Source: Novosphingobium sp.
GTDB lineage: Bacteria; Pseudomonadota; Alphaproteobacteria; Sphingomonadales; Sphingomonadaceae
DNA: 58,749 nt
Reading direction: 5' to 3'
Assembly: GCA_004211435.1 (NCBI GenBank)
Contig: SECS01000018.1
Span: 1 to 58,749, forward strand
Of the stretch, positions 43,850 to 53,349 are shown piece after piece; position 1 is the stretch's first letter; each line of letters begins with the position of its first letter. The notes beneath the pieces were generated by a model. That model searched no databases. It was not told where the DNA came from and worked only from the letters and a program-made list of their open reading frames with translations. The position numbers and the translations under genes were made by a program.

Positions 43850-44604
43850 CGCGCATCGTCCATCAACTGGCGCATCCGGCGGATGCTTTCCTCGAGGCCG
43901 CAAAAGATCGCTTCGCCGATCAGGTAGTGGCCGATGTTGAGCTCCGCCAGTTGCGGGATCGCCGCGATCGGCTGCACGTTCTCGTAGGTCAGGCCGTGAC
44001 CTGCGTGTGGCTCGATACCGTTCTTGGCGGCGAGCGCCGCCATATCGGCGATGCGCGCGAGTTCGGCCGCGCGCGCCGCACCTTCGGCATGGGCATATTC
44101 GCCGGTATGCAGTTCGACCACGGGCGCTCCGAGCCGGATCGCTGCCTCGATCTGGCGCGGATCCGGGGCAATGAACAGGCTGACGCGGATGCCCGCGTCG
44201 AGCAGCCGCGAGACGACGGGCTGGAGATGGTTGTGCATGCCGGCGGCGTCGAGCCCGCCCTCTGTCGTGCGCTCCTCGCGCCGCTCGGGGACGATGCAGG
44301 CCGCGTGCGGTTTGTGGCGCAGCGCGATCTCGAGCATTTCCTCGGTCGCGGCCATCTCGAGGTTCAGCGGCAGGCCGGTGGCCGCCTGAATCCGCGCGAG
44401 ATCGTCGTCGCGGATGTGGCGGCGATCCTCACGCAGGTGTGCGGTGATGCCGTCGCCGCCCACCGCCGCCACCACTTCCGCGGCGCGGACGGGATCGGGA
44501 TGATCGCCGCCGCGGGCGTTGCGGATCGTCGCGACGTGATCGATGTTCACGCCCAATCTCAGCGAATGGGGGCGCAGTTTCGTGGGCCGGATCAGATCGG
44601 TCAT
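43846..44604 (-). CDS. pdxJ: Pyridoxine 5'-phosphate synthase
   Basis: PdxJ condenses 1-deoxyxylulose 5-phosphate with aminoacetone phosphate to form pyridoxine 5'-phosphate, the final ring-forming step of vitamin B6 synthesis. The 252-residue barrel has [23 protein letters not shown] near the N-terminus, [26 protein letters not shown] and the C-terminal GHGLTYENV and [10 protein letters not shown] segments. The ATG at 44604 lies seven bases after pyrE. Confidence 0.96.
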   Translation of the reverse strand: MTDLIRPTKLRPHSLRLGVNIDHVATIRNARGGDHPDPVRAAEVVAAVGGDGITAHLREDRRHIRDDDLARIQAATGLPLNLEMAATEEMLEIALRHKPHAACIVPERREERTTEGGLDAAGMHNHLQPVVSRLLDAGIRVSLFIAPDPRQIEAAIRLGAPVVELHTGEYAHAEGAARAAELARIADMAALAAKNGIEPHAGHGLTYENVQPIAAIPQLAELNIGHYLIGEAIFCGLEESIRRMRQLMDDAR

Positions 44605-44611
44605 GCTGGGG

Positions 44612-45196
44612 TCAGGCTTCCGCGCGGCTGCCGGGCTTGATCGCCGGCGTTGCGGCGAGTTCGGGCGGCAGCTCGTCCGGCGCATAGGTCGGGAAGTTGA
44701 TCGCGATCAGCGGATAGAACGGCACGCCGAGATCGGCCGTGCCGGCCGAACGGTCGATCAGCGCGGCCGCGGCGACCACTTCGCCGCCGGCGGCTTCGAT
44801 CGCCTTGATCGCTTCGCGCGAGGACAGTCCGGTCGTCACCACGTCTTCCACCATCAGCACCTTGTCGCCCGGATTGAGCGCAAAGCCGCGGCGCAGCTCG
44901 AAGGTTCCCGTCGGCCGTTCGACGAACATCGCCTCGACGCCCAGCGCGCGGCCCATTTCATGGCCGATGATGACCCCGCCCATGGCCGGCGAGACCACCT
45001 TGTTGATCTCCTTGCGGAGGTCGCGCGGGATTCGGCCGGCGACGGCGATGGCCAGCCGCGAAGCGCGGTCCGGGTCCATCAGCACGCGCGCACACTGGAG
45101 GTAATGGGCGCTGTGGCGGCCCGACGAGAGCAGGAAATGACCCTCCAGCAGCGCCTTGCTGGCGCGGAACTCGGCCAGAACCTCTTCGTCCTGCAT
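44612..45196 (-). CDS. pyrE: Orotate phosphoribosyltransferase
   Basis: PyrE joins orotate to PRPP, forming OMP in pyrimidine synthesis. The 194-residue product has the PRPP motif [17 protein letters not shown] (about residues 106-122), [18 protein letters not shown], and the flexible-loop segment FVERPTG. It is the first gene of the seven-gene minus-strand operon and is divergent from coxB. A TATATA at 45215-45220 just upstream of the ATG may be its -10 box. Confidence 0.95.
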   Translation of the reverse strand: MQDEEVLAEFRASKALLEGHFLLSSGRHSAHYLQCARVLMDPDRASRLAIAVAGRIPRDLRKEINKVVSPAMGGVIIGHEMGRALGVEAMFVERPTGTFELRRGFALNPGDKVLMVEDVVTTGLSSREAIKAIEAAGGEVVAAAALIDRSAGTADLGVPFYPLIAINFPTYAPDELPPELAATPAIKPGSRAEA

Positions 45197-45346
45197 GGTG
45201 TGGTGCGTCCTTCTATATAGAGTGCGTCACGAGAGCCGCGACACGCGTGATTGCGATGAGCGCCGCGTGACGGCGCGGGAGGTTGGGTAAAAATTCCCCT
45301 AGAAGCGCTTGAGGCTGCCCGCAAGCGCGCGTATAGGCCGCGCCGA

Positions 45347-45364
45347 ATGGGGTTCGATCCCCAT
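45347..45364. repeat. Hairpin upstream of coxB
   Basis: ATGGGG at 45347-45352 pairs with CCCCAT at 45359-45364 around TTCGAT. It resembles a tRNA T-arm, but no acceptor or anticodon arms fit around it. It lies 66 bases before the coxB ATG in the 233-base pyrE-coxB gap, so it may be part of the coxB leader. The rest of the gap shows nothing I can name. Confidence 0.4.
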
Positions 45365-45429
45365 GGCTCCCGACGGGCGAGAGGGGGGCAATTCTCTCGC
45401 AGTTGATCGAAAGCGAAAGCAAGAACACG

Positions 45430-46524
45430 ATGAAATTCGGCGAACATGCACGGGCCGCGAGCCGCAAGATTCAGGCTCTCGGACTCACCCTTGTCCTGTC
45501 GGCCGCGCCGCAGGCTGTCCTCGCGGCGGCACCCGCTGCGGCGGCTTCCGCAGCCGGCACGGCTCCCGCGGCGGGCTCCTACGTTCCGATGAAGCCCACC
45601 GAGGGCGTGGGCATGCCGATCGATGGCGCGATCCACCTGCAGGACCAATATTCGCCGCTCGGCGAATACGGCCACTGGATCCACAACGACGTCCTGATGC
45701 CGATCATCACGATCATCACGATCCTGGTGCTCGCGCTGATCATCTGGGTGATCGTCCGCTTCAACGCCAAGGCGAACCCGGTTCCCTCGAAGACCAGCCA
45801 CAACACGCTGATCGAGGTGATCTGGACCCTGGTCCCGGTTCTCGTGCTTGTCGGTATCGCGGTGCCCTCGATCGACCTGCTCGCCAAGCAGTTCAAGCCG
45901 GCCCCGGCCAAGGCGCTGACGATCAAGGCGACGGGCAACCAGTGGTTCTGGACCTACACCTATCCCGACAACGGCGGTTTCGAAGTCGTTTCGAACATGC
46001 TGAACATCCCCGGCGCGCCGGTGATCAACAACGGCGTGCGCGAAGTCGGTTCGCAGCCCTGGGACGGTCCTTCGCACCTCGAAGTCGATAACCGCCTGGT
46101 CGTTCCCGCGGGCGAGCCGATCCGCATGCAGGTCACCGCGGCCGACGTGATTCACGCCTTCGCCGTGCCGTCGCTGTGGTTCAAGATCGACGGCGTGCCC
46201 GGCCGCATCAACGAGAAGACGCTCTTCGTCGAGAAGCCCGGCGTCTACTACGGCCAGTGCTCCGAGCTTTGCGGCGCGCGCCACGGCTACATGCCGATCG
46301 CGCTCGAGGCTCTGCCGCGCGACAAGTTCAACGCCTGGGTGCTGACCCAGTCGGGCGGCGTGATCGACGGCAAGCCGGCCCCTGCCGCGGCCGCCGCTCC
46401 GGCCGAAGCCGCTGCTGCTCCGGCTGCTGCCGCTTCCGCTGCTCCGGCCGCCGCCGCGTCCGAGGCAGCGCCCGCCGCCGCCGCTTCCGCCCAAGCTTCC
46501 GCATCGCCGGCCCCCAAGGCCTGA
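45430..46524 (+). CDS. coxB: Cytochrome c oxidase subunit II
   Basis: Subunit II takes electrons from cytochrome c through its CuA centre. The 364-residue product has a signal peptide (cut near LAAAP), two membrane helices (about residues 88-110 and 130-150), and a periplasmic cupredoxin domain with the electron-entry segment GNQWFWTYTYPD and the CuA ligands in DVIHAF and YGQCSELCGARHGYM. After the CuA domain is an unusual 45-residue Ala/Pro-rich tail. The ATG at 45430 is preferred to a TTG nine codons earlier. Confidence 0.95.
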   Translation: MKFGEHARAASRKIQALGLTLVLSAAPQAVLAAAPAAAASAAGTAPAAGSYVPMKPTEGVGMPIDGAIHLQDQYSPLGEYGHWIHNDVLMPIITIITILVLALIIWVIVRFNAKANPVPSKTSHNTLIEVIWTLVPVLVLVGIAVPSIDLLAKQFKPAPAKALTIKATGNQWFWTYTYPDNGGFEVVSNMLNIPGAPVINNGVREVGSQPWDGPSHLEVDNRLVVPAGEPIRMQVTAADVIHAFAVPSLWFKIDGVPGRINEKTLFVEKPGVYYGQCSELCGARHGYMPIALEALPRDKFNAWVLTQSGGVIDGKPAPAAAAAPAEAAAAPAAAASAAPAAAASEAAPAAAASAQASASPAPKA

Positions 46525-46548
46525 GCTTTCCGATAGGGTTATCCGAAT

Positions 46549-48240
46549 ATGGCTACCACCGCCCCTGAGGCCTTCCAGGCGCACGGCGATCATCACGATC
46601 ACGACCACGCGCACGACCACCCGGGCTTCTTCGCCCGCTGGTTCATGTCCACCAACCACAAGGACATCGGCACGATGTACCTGATCTTCGCGATCTTCGC
46701 GGGGATCATCGGTGGTGCGATTTCGGGCATGATGCGCATCGAGCTGGCAGAGCCCGGCATCCAGTATCTCGGCACTTTCGCGAGCCTGCTGGGTGAGAAG
46801 AATCCCTCGTTTGACCAGTCGCTCCACCTGTGGAACGTGCTGATCACCGCCCACGGCCTGATCATGGTGTTCTTCATGGTCATGCCCGCGATGATCGGCG
46901 GCTTCGGCAACTGGTTCGTGCCGATCATGATCGGCGCGCCGGACATGGCCTTCCCGCGCATGAACAACATCTCGTTCTGGCTGACCGTCGCGGGCTTCAT
47001 CTCGCTGATGATCTCGCCCTTCGTGCCGGGCGGCACGGGCAACGGCGCCGGTACGGGCTGGACGGTCTATGCGCCGCTGTCGACCAGCGGTTCTGCCGGT
47101 CCGGCCGTCGACTTCGCGATCTTCTCGCTCCACCTTGCCGGTGCGGGCTCGATCCTGGGTGCGACCAACTTCATCACCACCATCTTCAATATGCGCGCGC
47201 CGGGCATGACCCTGCACAAGATGCCGCTGTTCGTGTGGTCGGTGTTGGTCACCGCCTTCCTGCTGCTGCTGGCCCTGCCGGTCCTCGCCGCGGCGATCAC
47301 CATGCTGATCACCGATCGCAACTTCGGCACGACCTTCTTCGATCCGTCGGGCGGTGGCGATCCGGTGCTCTACCAGCACCTGTTCTGGTTCTTCGGTCAC
47401 CCCGAAGTCTACATCATGATTCTGCCGGGCTTCGGCATCATCAGCCAGATCATCTCGACCTTCTCTAAGAAGCCCGTGTTCGGCTATCTCGGCATGGCCT
47501 ATGCCATGGTCGCGATCGGCGTCGTCGGTTTCATCGTGTGGGCCCACCACATGTACACCACCGGCATGTCGGTTAACACGAAGATGTACTTCACTGCGGC
47601 GACCATGGTCATCGCGGTTCCCACCGGCATCAAGATCTTCTCGTGGATCGCGACGATGTGGGGCGGTTCGCTGAGCTTCAAGTCGCCGATGGTCTGGTCG
47701 ATCGGGCAGATCTTCCTGTTCACCGTCGGTGGCGTGACCGGCGTGGTCCTGGCCAACGGCGGCGTCGACGACGTGCTGCACGACACCTATTACGTTGTGG
47801 CGCACTTCCACTACGTGCTGTCGATGGGCGCGGTCTTCGCCCTCTTCGCCGGGTTCTACTACTGGTTCCCGAAGATGAGCGGCCGCATGCACAGCGAGTT
47901 CCTCGCGCACTTGCACTTCTGGGTGTTCTTCGCGGGCGTGAACATCCTGTTCTTCCCGATGCACTTCCTGGGCCTCCAGGGCATGCCGCGCCGCTACCCG
48001 GACTTCGCGGAAGCCTATGCCCACTGGAACCATGTCGCTTCGGCCTATGGCTACAGCATCATGGCTGCGGGCATGCTGATCTTCTTCGTGAACATCATCT
48101 GGGCGCTGCTGGCCGGCAAGAAGGCGGAAGACAACTACTGGGGCGAAGGCGCGACCACGCTCGAGTGGACGCTGTCGAGCCCGCCGCCGTTCCACCAGTT
48201 CGAGACGCTGCCCGTCATCGACGACAAGGCGCACCACTAA
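46549..48240 (+). CDS. coxA: Cytochrome c oxidase subunit I
   Basis: Subunit I carries haem a and the haem a3-CuB oxygen-reducing centre. The 563-residue product has twelve membrane helices, with [25 protein letters not shown] (CuB His and the cross-linked Tyr) and WAHHMYTTG, and [14 protein letters not shown] for the haem His ligands. This is the aa3 type. Its N-terminal 25 residues are His/Asp-rich ([14 protein letters not shown]), which may bind copper. coxB precedes it by 24 bases and a terminator follows. Confidence 0.97.
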   Translation: MATTAPEAFQAHGDHHDHDHAHDHPGFFARWFMSTNHKDIGTMYLIFAIFAGIIGGAISGMMRIELAEPGIQYLGTFASLLGEKNPSFDQSLHLWNVLITAHGLIMVFFMVMPAMIGGFGNWFVPIMIGAPDMAFPRMNNISFWLTVAGFISLMISPFVPGGTGNGAGTGWTVYAPLSTSGSAGPAVDFAIFSLHLAGAGSILGATNFITTIFNMRAPGMTLHKMPLFVWSVLVTAFLLLLALPVLAAAITMLITDRNFGTTFFDPSGGGDPVLYQHLFWFFGHPEVYIMILPGFGIISQIISTFSKKPVFGYLGMAYAMVAIGVVGFIVWAHHMYTTGMSVNTKMYFTAATMVIAVPTGIKIFSWIATMWGGSLSFKSPMVWSIGQIFLFTVGGVTGVVLANGGVDDVLHDTYYVVAHFHYVLSMGAVFALFAGFYYWFPKMSGRMHSEFLAHLHFWVFFAGVNILFFPMHFLGLQGMPRRYPDFAEAYAHWNHVASAYGYSIMAAGMLIFFVNIIWALLAGKKAEDNYWGEGATTLEWTLSSPPPFHQFETLPVIDDKAHH

Positions 48241-48270
48241 GTCCTTGTCCTCCGGGACGCGGCAACAGAG

Positions 48271-48299
48271 GGCCGGCGGGGAAACCTGCCGGCCTTTTT
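48271..48299 (+). terminator. Strong rho-independent terminator after coxA
   Basis: GGCCGGCGGG at 48271-48280 pairs with CCTGCCGGCC at 48285-48294 (one G-T pair) around a GAAA tetraloop, followed by TTTTTG. This is the clearest terminator in the window. Some read-through into ctaB is possible. Confidence 0.9.
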
Positions 48300-48381
48300 G
48301 TTTGTCCTGGCCGCGCCGGTTCGCCGCATGGCGCACGGTTTGGCTTTGCTCCGCGCGCGGACCGGGCCTATAGGCGCGCCC

Positions 48382-49299
48382 ATGACCACGACGACTGCGC
48401 CAGCCATGCCCGCGGAGTGGCGCGATTTCTTCGCGCTGACCAAGCCGCGGGTGATGAGCCTGGTGATTTTCACCGGCCTCTGCGGCCTGCTTGCCGCACC
48501 CGACACGATCCACCCCGTGCTCGCCTTCACGGCGATCCTCTGCATCGCCGTCGGCGCGGGCGGCGCCGCCGCGCTCAACCAGTGGTGGGAAGCCGATCTC
48601 GACGCGGGCATGAAGCGCACCGCCGCGCGCCCGCTGCCCGCGGGCCGCATGGACCGTACCTCGGCGCGCGACTTCGGCATCGGCCTGTCGGTCGGTTCGG
48701 TCCTGCTCATGGGCGTGGCGATCGGTTGGCTTGCCGCTGCGATCCTGGCCGTGTCGATCGTCTATTATGCTGTGATCTACACGATCTGGCTCAAGCCGCG
48801 CACGCCGCAGAACATCGTCATCGGCGGAGGCGCCGGCGCTTTTCCGCCGCTGATCGGCTGGGTCGCGGCCACCGGCGACATCACCGCGATGCCGGTGATT
48901 CTCTTCGCCATCATCTTCATGTGGACACCGCCGCATTTCTGGGCGCTCGCGCTGTTCGTGAAGACCGATTACGCCAAGGTCGGCATTCCGATGATGCCGG
49001 TCGTCGCGGGCGAGACTTCGACTCGCCGCCAGATCCTGGCCTACGCGGTGCTTCTCCTGCCCTTGTCGGCCTTGCCCTGGTTCATCGGTGGCACAGGTGC
49101 GGTCTACGGGATCACCGCTTTGGTGCTTTCCACCGTGTTCCTGCTCTTCTCGCTGCGGGTAGGCCTGCGCCGCCGCGTTTCGGACGACGACACGATGAAG
49201 CCCGAAAAGCAGCTCTTCGCCTATTCGATCATCTATCTTTTCGCGCTGTTCGCGGCGCTTGTTGCCGACCACTGGCTGGTCCAGGGAGCCATCGCATGA
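48382..49299 (+). CDS. ctaB: Protoheme IX farnesyltransferase (haem O synthase)
   Basis: CtaB adds a farnesyl chain to haem b to give haem O, the precursor of haem A for the oxidase. The 305-residue product has about nine membrane helices and the prenyltransferase motif [23 protein letters not shown] positions 65-87, with the Asp-rich magnesium site, plus [25 protein letters not shown]. The ATG at 48382 starts a normal-length product. It overlaps the next small gene by four bases (ATGA). Confidence 0.95.
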   Translation: MTTTTAPAMPAEWRDFFALTKPRVMSLVIFTGLCGLLAAPDTIHPVLAFTAILCIAVGAGGAAALNQWWEADLDAGMKRTAARPLPAGRMDRTSARDFGIGLSVGSVLLMGVAIGWLAAAILAVSIVYYAVIYTIWLKPRTPQNIVIGGGAGAFPPLIGWVAATGDITAMPVILFAIIFMWTPPHFWALALFVKTDYAKVGIPMMPVVAGETSTRRQILAYAVLLLPLSALPWFIGGTGAVYGITALVLSTVFLLFSLRVGLRRRVSDDDTMKPEKQLFAYSIIYLFALFAALVADHWLVQGAIA

Positions 49300-49421
49300 A
49301 CGAACTCGATCCTCAGGCCGAACGCATGCGCATCATCCGTGGCCGCAACCGCGTCTTCGGCGTGCTGCTGGTCGGCTTCGCGGTGCTGATCTTTGCGATT
49401 TCGATCGCCAAGATGGCCTGA
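49296..49421 (+). CDS. Small membrane protein in the cox cluster (CoxF-like)
   Basis: A 41-residue product with a charged N-terminus ([18 protein letters not shown]) and a single membrane helix ([21 protein letters not shown]). Small proteins of this kind sit between ctaB and ctaG in many alphaproteobacteria and are sometimes named CoxF. It overlaps the ctaB stop and precedes ctaG by five bases. A role in oxidase assembly is inferred from the location only. Confidence 0.75.
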   Translation: MNELDPQAERMRIIRGRNRVFGVLLVGFAVLIFAISIAKMA

Positions 49422-49426
49422 AGTCG

Positions 49427-50035
49427 ATGGCCGCGGAACAAGCCACGCTGCAACAACGCAATCGCCGGGTCGGCATCATCATGGCCGGCGTCGTGCTGGC
49501 CATGATCGGCCTCGGTTATGCCTCGGTGCCGCTCTACCGGATGTTCTGCCAGGTCACGGGCTTCGGCGGCACGACGATGCGCGTCAGCGAGGCGCAGGCG
49601 GCAACGATCGTCTCGACCAACAAGGACATGCAGATCCGCTTCGACGCCAATGTCGAGCGCGGCATGCCCTGGGAGTTCAAGCCCCTGCAGGCGGTCGATA
49701 CCGTCTCGGTCGGCGTGCGCGACATGGCGATCTTCACGGCCAGGAACCTGTCGGACAAGCCGATCACCGGCACGGCCAGCTTCAACGTCACGCCCGAGCA
49801 GGCCGGCAAGTATTTCAGCAAGATCCAGTGCTTCTGTTTCACCGAGCAGACGCTGAAGCCGGGCGAGGAAGTGCGCATGCCGGTGATCTACTACGTCGAC
49901 CCCAAGATTCTCGACGATCCCGACAACAAGGACGTCGACGAGATCACCTTGAGCTACACTTTCCACGTCACCGCCGAGGAGAAGGCGGCGGATGCCGGTG
50001 CGAAGGCACTGGACCGCGCCGGAACGGGCGGTTAA
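49427..50035 (+). CDS. ctaG: Cytochrome c oxidase assembly protein CtaG (Cox11)
   Basis: Cox11/CtaG delivers copper to the CuB site of subunit I. The 202-residue product has one membrane helix (about residues 15-33) followed by a Cys in MFCQVTGFGGTT, a periplasmic beta domain, and the copper-binding IQCFCFTEQTL. Length and layout are normal. The ATG at 49427 is five bases after the small cox gene. Confidence 0.95.
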   Translation: MAAEQATLQQRNRRVGIIMAGVVLAMIGLGYASVPLYRMFCQVTGFGGTTMRVSEAQAATIVSTNKDMQIRFDANVERGMPWEFKPLQAVDTVSVGVRDMAIFTARNLSDKPITGTASFNVTPEQAGKYFSKIQCFCFTEQTLKPGEEVRMPVIYYVDPKILDDPDNKDVDEITLSYTFHVTAEEKAADAGAKALDRAGTGG

Positions 50036-50102
50036 GGGCCTTCCGAAATCCATCACGGGCGGTCTAGGCCGCTCCAGCGACGCAACAGGGACCAGAGGCA
50101 TC

Positions 50103-50924
50103 ATGGCCGGAACCAAGAACCACGATTATCACATCCTGCCGCCCGACATCTGGCCGCTGGTGGGCTCCATGTCGGCCGTGACGATGACGAGCGGCGGCGT
50201 GCTCTACATGCACAACAACCCGATCGGGAAGTACATCCTGCTGCTCGGCCTGTTCGGCGTGCTGCTGACGTTCTACTCGTGGTGGTCGAACGTGGTGAAG
50301 GAAGCCAAGGAGGGCTACCACACCCCGGTCGTGCAGCTGCACCTGCGCTATGGCATGATCCTGTTCATCGCCTCCGAGGTGATGTTCTTCGTCGGCTGGT
50401 TCTGGGCCTTCTTCGACTTCTCGCTGTTCCCGTCGGAGCTGTCCGAGGTGGTCGGCGGGCAATGGCCGCCCAAGGCGGTCGAAGCGGTCATGGATCCGTT
50501 CGACCTGCCGCTGCTCAACACGCTGATCCTGCTCTGCTCGGGCACGACGGTCACCTGGGCGCACCACTGCCTGATCAACGGCGACCGCGACGGCCTCAAG
50601 AAGGGCCTGTGGCTGACGATCCTGCTGGGTCTGCTGTTCACCTCGATCCAGGTCTACGAATACGCCCACGCGCCGTTCCCCTTCGCGGGTAATACCTATG
50701 GCTCGGCCTTCTACATGGCGACCGGGTTCCACGGCTTCCACGTGGCGATCGGCACGATCTTCCTGATCGTCTGCCTCAAGCGCACCTACAACGGCGACTT
50801 CACGCCCAAGCAGCACTTCGGTTTCGAAGCAGCGGCCTGGTACTGGCACTTCGTCGACGTGGTGTGGCTGTTCCTCTTCGTCGCGATCTACGTCTGGGGC
50901 GGCTGGGGCTACCCGACGCATTGA
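50103..50924 (+). CDS. coxC: Cytochrome c oxidase subunit III
   Basis: Subunit III is the third core subunit of the aa3 oxidase. The 273-residue product has seven membrane helices, begins GTKNHDYHILPPDIWPLVGS, and shows FFVGWFWAFFDFSLFP, TWAHHCLINGDR and the C-terminal WYWHFVDVVWLFLFVAIYVWG expected for the family. The ATG at 50103 is preferred to a start 37 codons earlier that lies partly in ctaG. Confidence 0.96.
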   Translation: MAGTKNHDYHILPPDIWPLVGSMSAVTMTSGGVLYMHNNPIGKYILLLGLFGVLLTFYSWWSNVVKEAKEGYHTPVVQLHLRYGMILFIASEVMFFVGWFWAFFDFSLFPSELSEVVGGQWPPKAVEAVMDPFDLPLLNTLILLCSGTTVTWAHHCLINGDRDGLKKGLWLTILLGLLFTSIQVYEYAHAPFPFAGNTYGSAFYMATGFHGFHVAIGTIFLIVCLKRTYNGDFTPKQHFGFEAAAWYWHFVDVVWLFLFVAIYVWGGWGYPTH

Positions 50925-50928
50925 TCCG

Positions 50929-51333
50929 ATGACGGACGAAAATCCGCAAGACACCAAGGGGCAGCCGGGACTCGTTCCGGCTGCCCTTTTCGGTCTCTGC
51001 CCGCGCTGCGGCGCGCGGACGCTCTTCGCGGGCGTGGCGCAGTTCGCCGACCGCTGCCGTGCCTGCGGGCTCGACTTCACCAGCTTCAACGTCGGCGATG
51101 GGCCGGCGGCCTTCCTCACCCTGATCATCGGGGCTGTGGTCACGGCGCTGGCGATCGGGCTCGAACTGACCGCGCATCCGCCGTTCTGGCTGCATGTCGT
51201 GCTCTGGATACCGCTGACCGCCGCCGCCGTGGTCTGGGGGCTGCGTGCCGGCAAGGGCGCGCTGCTCGCCGCTGAATACCAGCGCGCCCAAAAACCAGAC
51301 GGGGCGGGCGAGGCCGAACGCAAGGATCCATGA
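50929..51333 (+). CDS. DUF983 membrane protein
   Basis: The 134-residue product has an N-terminal CPRCGARTLF and CRACGLDF pair, four Cys in two CxxC motifs likely to bind a metal, followed by two membrane helices (about residues 63-82 and 88-107). This matches DUF983, a family usually found in oxidase gene clusters and suspected to help oxidase assembly. It lies five bases after coxC and overlaps SURF1 by four bases. Confidence 0.88.
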   Translation: MTDENPQDTKGQPGLVPAALFGLCPRCGARTLFAGVAQFADRCRACGLDFTSFNVGDGPAAFLTLIIGAVVTALAIGLELTAHPPFWLHVVLWIPLTAAAVVWGLRAGKGALLAAEYQRAQKPDGAGEAERKDP

Positions 51334-51899
51334 TGCGCCGACTTCCGATATTCGCGTCGCTGCTCGTGCTGGCGGCGGTTGGCGTCATGATCCGCCTTGG
51401 CTTCTGGCAGCTCGACCGGCTGCATCAGAAGGAGGCGCTGCTTACGCGTTATGCGCAAGCGAGCGGGCTCTCGGCCGACGTGTCCTTCCCGCGCGATGCC
51501 AAGGCCGCCGAATCGGTGCTCTATCGCCACGCCCGGATCGACTGCGCCGCAGTGCGCGGTGTCACCGTGACTGCCGGCCACAACGCCAAGGGCGAGACCG
51601 GCATGGCCAACATCGCCGACTGCACGCTGGCGGGAGGGGGGCAGGCACGCGTCGTGATCGGCTGGTCACGCAATCCTCTGCCGGGGCAATGGCAAGGCGG
51701 CCCGGTCAGCGGCATCATAGCCCCCGGACCGCGCCTCGTCGCCGATCCGCCGCTCGCCGGGCTCGAAGCCAATGCGCGGCCGGATCCGGGCGATCTGCCG
51801 AACAACCATCTGGCCTACGCCGTGCAATGGTTCCTCTTCGCGCTGACCGCGCTGGTGATCTACGTCCTGGCGATCCGCAAGCGGCTGCGCGGAGCGTAG
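51330..51899 (+). CDS. SURF1-family oxidase assembly protein, short form
   Basis: SURF1 assists haem a insertion into subunit I. The 189-residue product has an N-terminal membrane helix, the motif LGFWQLDRLHQKEAL, a periplasmic middle, and the C-terminal NNHLAYAVQWFLFALTALVIY, the conserved second helix region. It is shorter than most SURF1 proteins (usually about 220-250), with a reduced middle domain. Two adjacent ATG codons (51330 and 51333) could serve. It follows DUF983 with an ATGA overlap and precedes thrC. Confidence 0.9.
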   Translation: MMRRLPIFASLLVLAAVGVMIRLGFWQLDRLHQKEALLTRYAQASGLSADVSFPRDAKAAESVLYRHARIDCAAVRGVTVTAGHNAKGETGMANIADCTLAGGGQARVVIGWSRNPLPGQWQGGPVSGIIAPGPRLVADPPLAGLEANARPDPGDLPNNHLAYAVQWFLFALTALVIYVLAIRKRLRGA

Positions 51900-51945
51900 C
51901 GGACTGCTTGCCCTTTGCCGCGCGTCTCGCTAACCGCCGGCTCCC

Positions 51946-53349
51946 ATGGACTACGTCAGCACCAGAGGCAGCGCGCCTTCGCTCGATTTCGCCGGCGCCA
52001 CGCTCGCCGGTCTCGCATCGGATGGCGGGCTCTACGTCCCGCGCGAATGGCCGAGCTTCTCCACGGCCGAGATCGCGGCGATGGCGGGCCTGCCCTATGC
52101 CGAGCTCGCGCAGCGGATCATGCAGCCCTTCGTTGGCGACAGTCTGACACCGGAGAAACTGCTCGAGCTGACGACCGCCGCCTATGGCCGCTTCGCGCAC
52201 AAGGCCGTGACCCCACTCGAACAGTTCGACGAACAGCACTGGCTGCTCGAACTGTTCCACGGTCCGACCCTGGCCTTCAAGGACGTCGCGCTCCAGCTGC
52301 TCGGCCTGCTGTTCGAGGAGTTCCTCGGTCGCGGCGACCAGAACCTGACGATCGTCGGCGCCACCTCGGGCGATACCGGCTCGGCCGCAATCGACGCGGT
52401 CGCCGGCCGCGCCAAGGTCGATATCTTCATGCTCCACCCCAAGGGTCGGGTCAGCGACGTTCAGCGGCGCCAGATGACCACGGTCCTCGCGCCGAACGTT
52501 CACAACATCGCGATCGAGGATGCGACCTTCGACGATGCCCAGGCGATCGTGAAGCGCATGTTCAACGATGCGGCCATGACCAGCCGCTTCAACATCGGCG
52601 CGGTCAATTCGATCAACTGGGCGCGGCTGATGGCGCAGGTGGTCTACTACTTCGCCGCCGGGCTCCAGCTCGGGGCGCCGCATCGCCCGGTCGCCTTCTC
52701 GGTGCCGACGGGCAATTTCGGCGACGTCTTCGCCGGCTACGTCGCCGCGAAGATGGGCCTGCCGATCGCCAAGCTGATCGTCGCGACCAACGTCAACGAC
52801 ATCCTCCACCGCGCGCTGTCGACCGGCGACTATTCGCAGGGCACGGTCACGCCGACCGCGGCACCGTCGATGGACATTCAGGTTTCGTCGAACTTCGAGC
52901 GTCTGGTGTTCGACGTCGGCGGCCGCGACGGCCTTGCGCTTGCCGCGCAGATGCACGGCTTCGAAGCCAGCAAGGCGATGCAGCTGACCAACGCCCAGCG
53001 CGAAGGCGCGGCCTCGCTGTTCGCCAGCCGCCGTGCCGATACCGACGATATGAGCCAGGCGATTCGCTGGGCTTGGGAGAACTGCGCCGAGCTGATCGAT
53101 CCGCATACCGCGATCGGCCTGCACGCTGCGCGCGTCGCCGATCTGCCGCGCGACGTGCCGATCGTCACCCTGGCGACCGCGCACCCGGCCAAGTTCCCCG
53201 ACGCCGTCGAGCGCGCCACGGGCCAGCGTCCCGAGCTGCCCGCGCGCGTCGGCGATCTGTTCGACCGCGAGGAGCGCTGCGTCGATCTGCCGGGCGACTA
53301 TGACGCGATCGCCGAATATGTCGCCGCGCATGCGGTGCCGAAGATCTGA
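51946..53349 (+). CDS. thrC: Threonine synthase
   Basis: ThrC converts O-phosphohomoserine to threonine with pyridoxal phosphate. The 467-residue product begins MDYVSTRGSAPSLDF, has the PLP lysine in TLAFKDVALQ and the phosphate loop VPTGNFGDVFAGY, the long bacterial form of the enzyme. It lies 46 bases after SURF1, an arrangement common in sphingomonads. Its TGA overlaps by one base the ATG of the methyltransferase gene. Confidence 0.96.
   Translation: MDYVSTRGSAPSLDFAGATLAGLASDGGLYVPREWPSFSTAEIAAMAGLPYAELAQRIMQPFVGDSLTPEKLLELTTAAYGRFAHKAVTPLEQFDEQHWLLELFHGPTLAFKDVALQLLGLLFEEFLGRGDQNLTIVGATSGDTGSAAIDAVAGRAKVDIFMLHPKGRVSDVQRRQMTTVLAPNVHNIAIEDATFDDAQAIVKRMFNDAAMTSRFNIGAVNSINWARLMAQVVYYFAAGLQLGAPHRPVAFSVPTGNFGDVFAGYVAAKMGLPIAKLIVATNVNDILHRALSTGDYSQGTVTPTAAPSMDIQVSSNFERLVFDVGGRDGLALAAQMHGFEASKAMQLTNAQREGAASLFASRRADTDDMSQAIRWAWENCAELIDPHTAIGLHAARVADLPRDVPIVTLATAHPAKFPDAVERATGQRPELPARVGDLFDREERCVDLPGDYDAIAEYVAAHAVPKI

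Noticed and set aside
45347..45364. tRNA-like T-arm (GGGG, TTCGAT, CCCC)
   Set aside because: No matching acceptor, D or anticodon arms can be folded around it.
45079..49272. Very long open frame (about 1400 codons) on the minus strand across the cox genes
   Set aside because: It is antisense to coxB, coxA and ctaB, has biased Arg/His/Asp-rich composition from high GC, and shows no family motifs.
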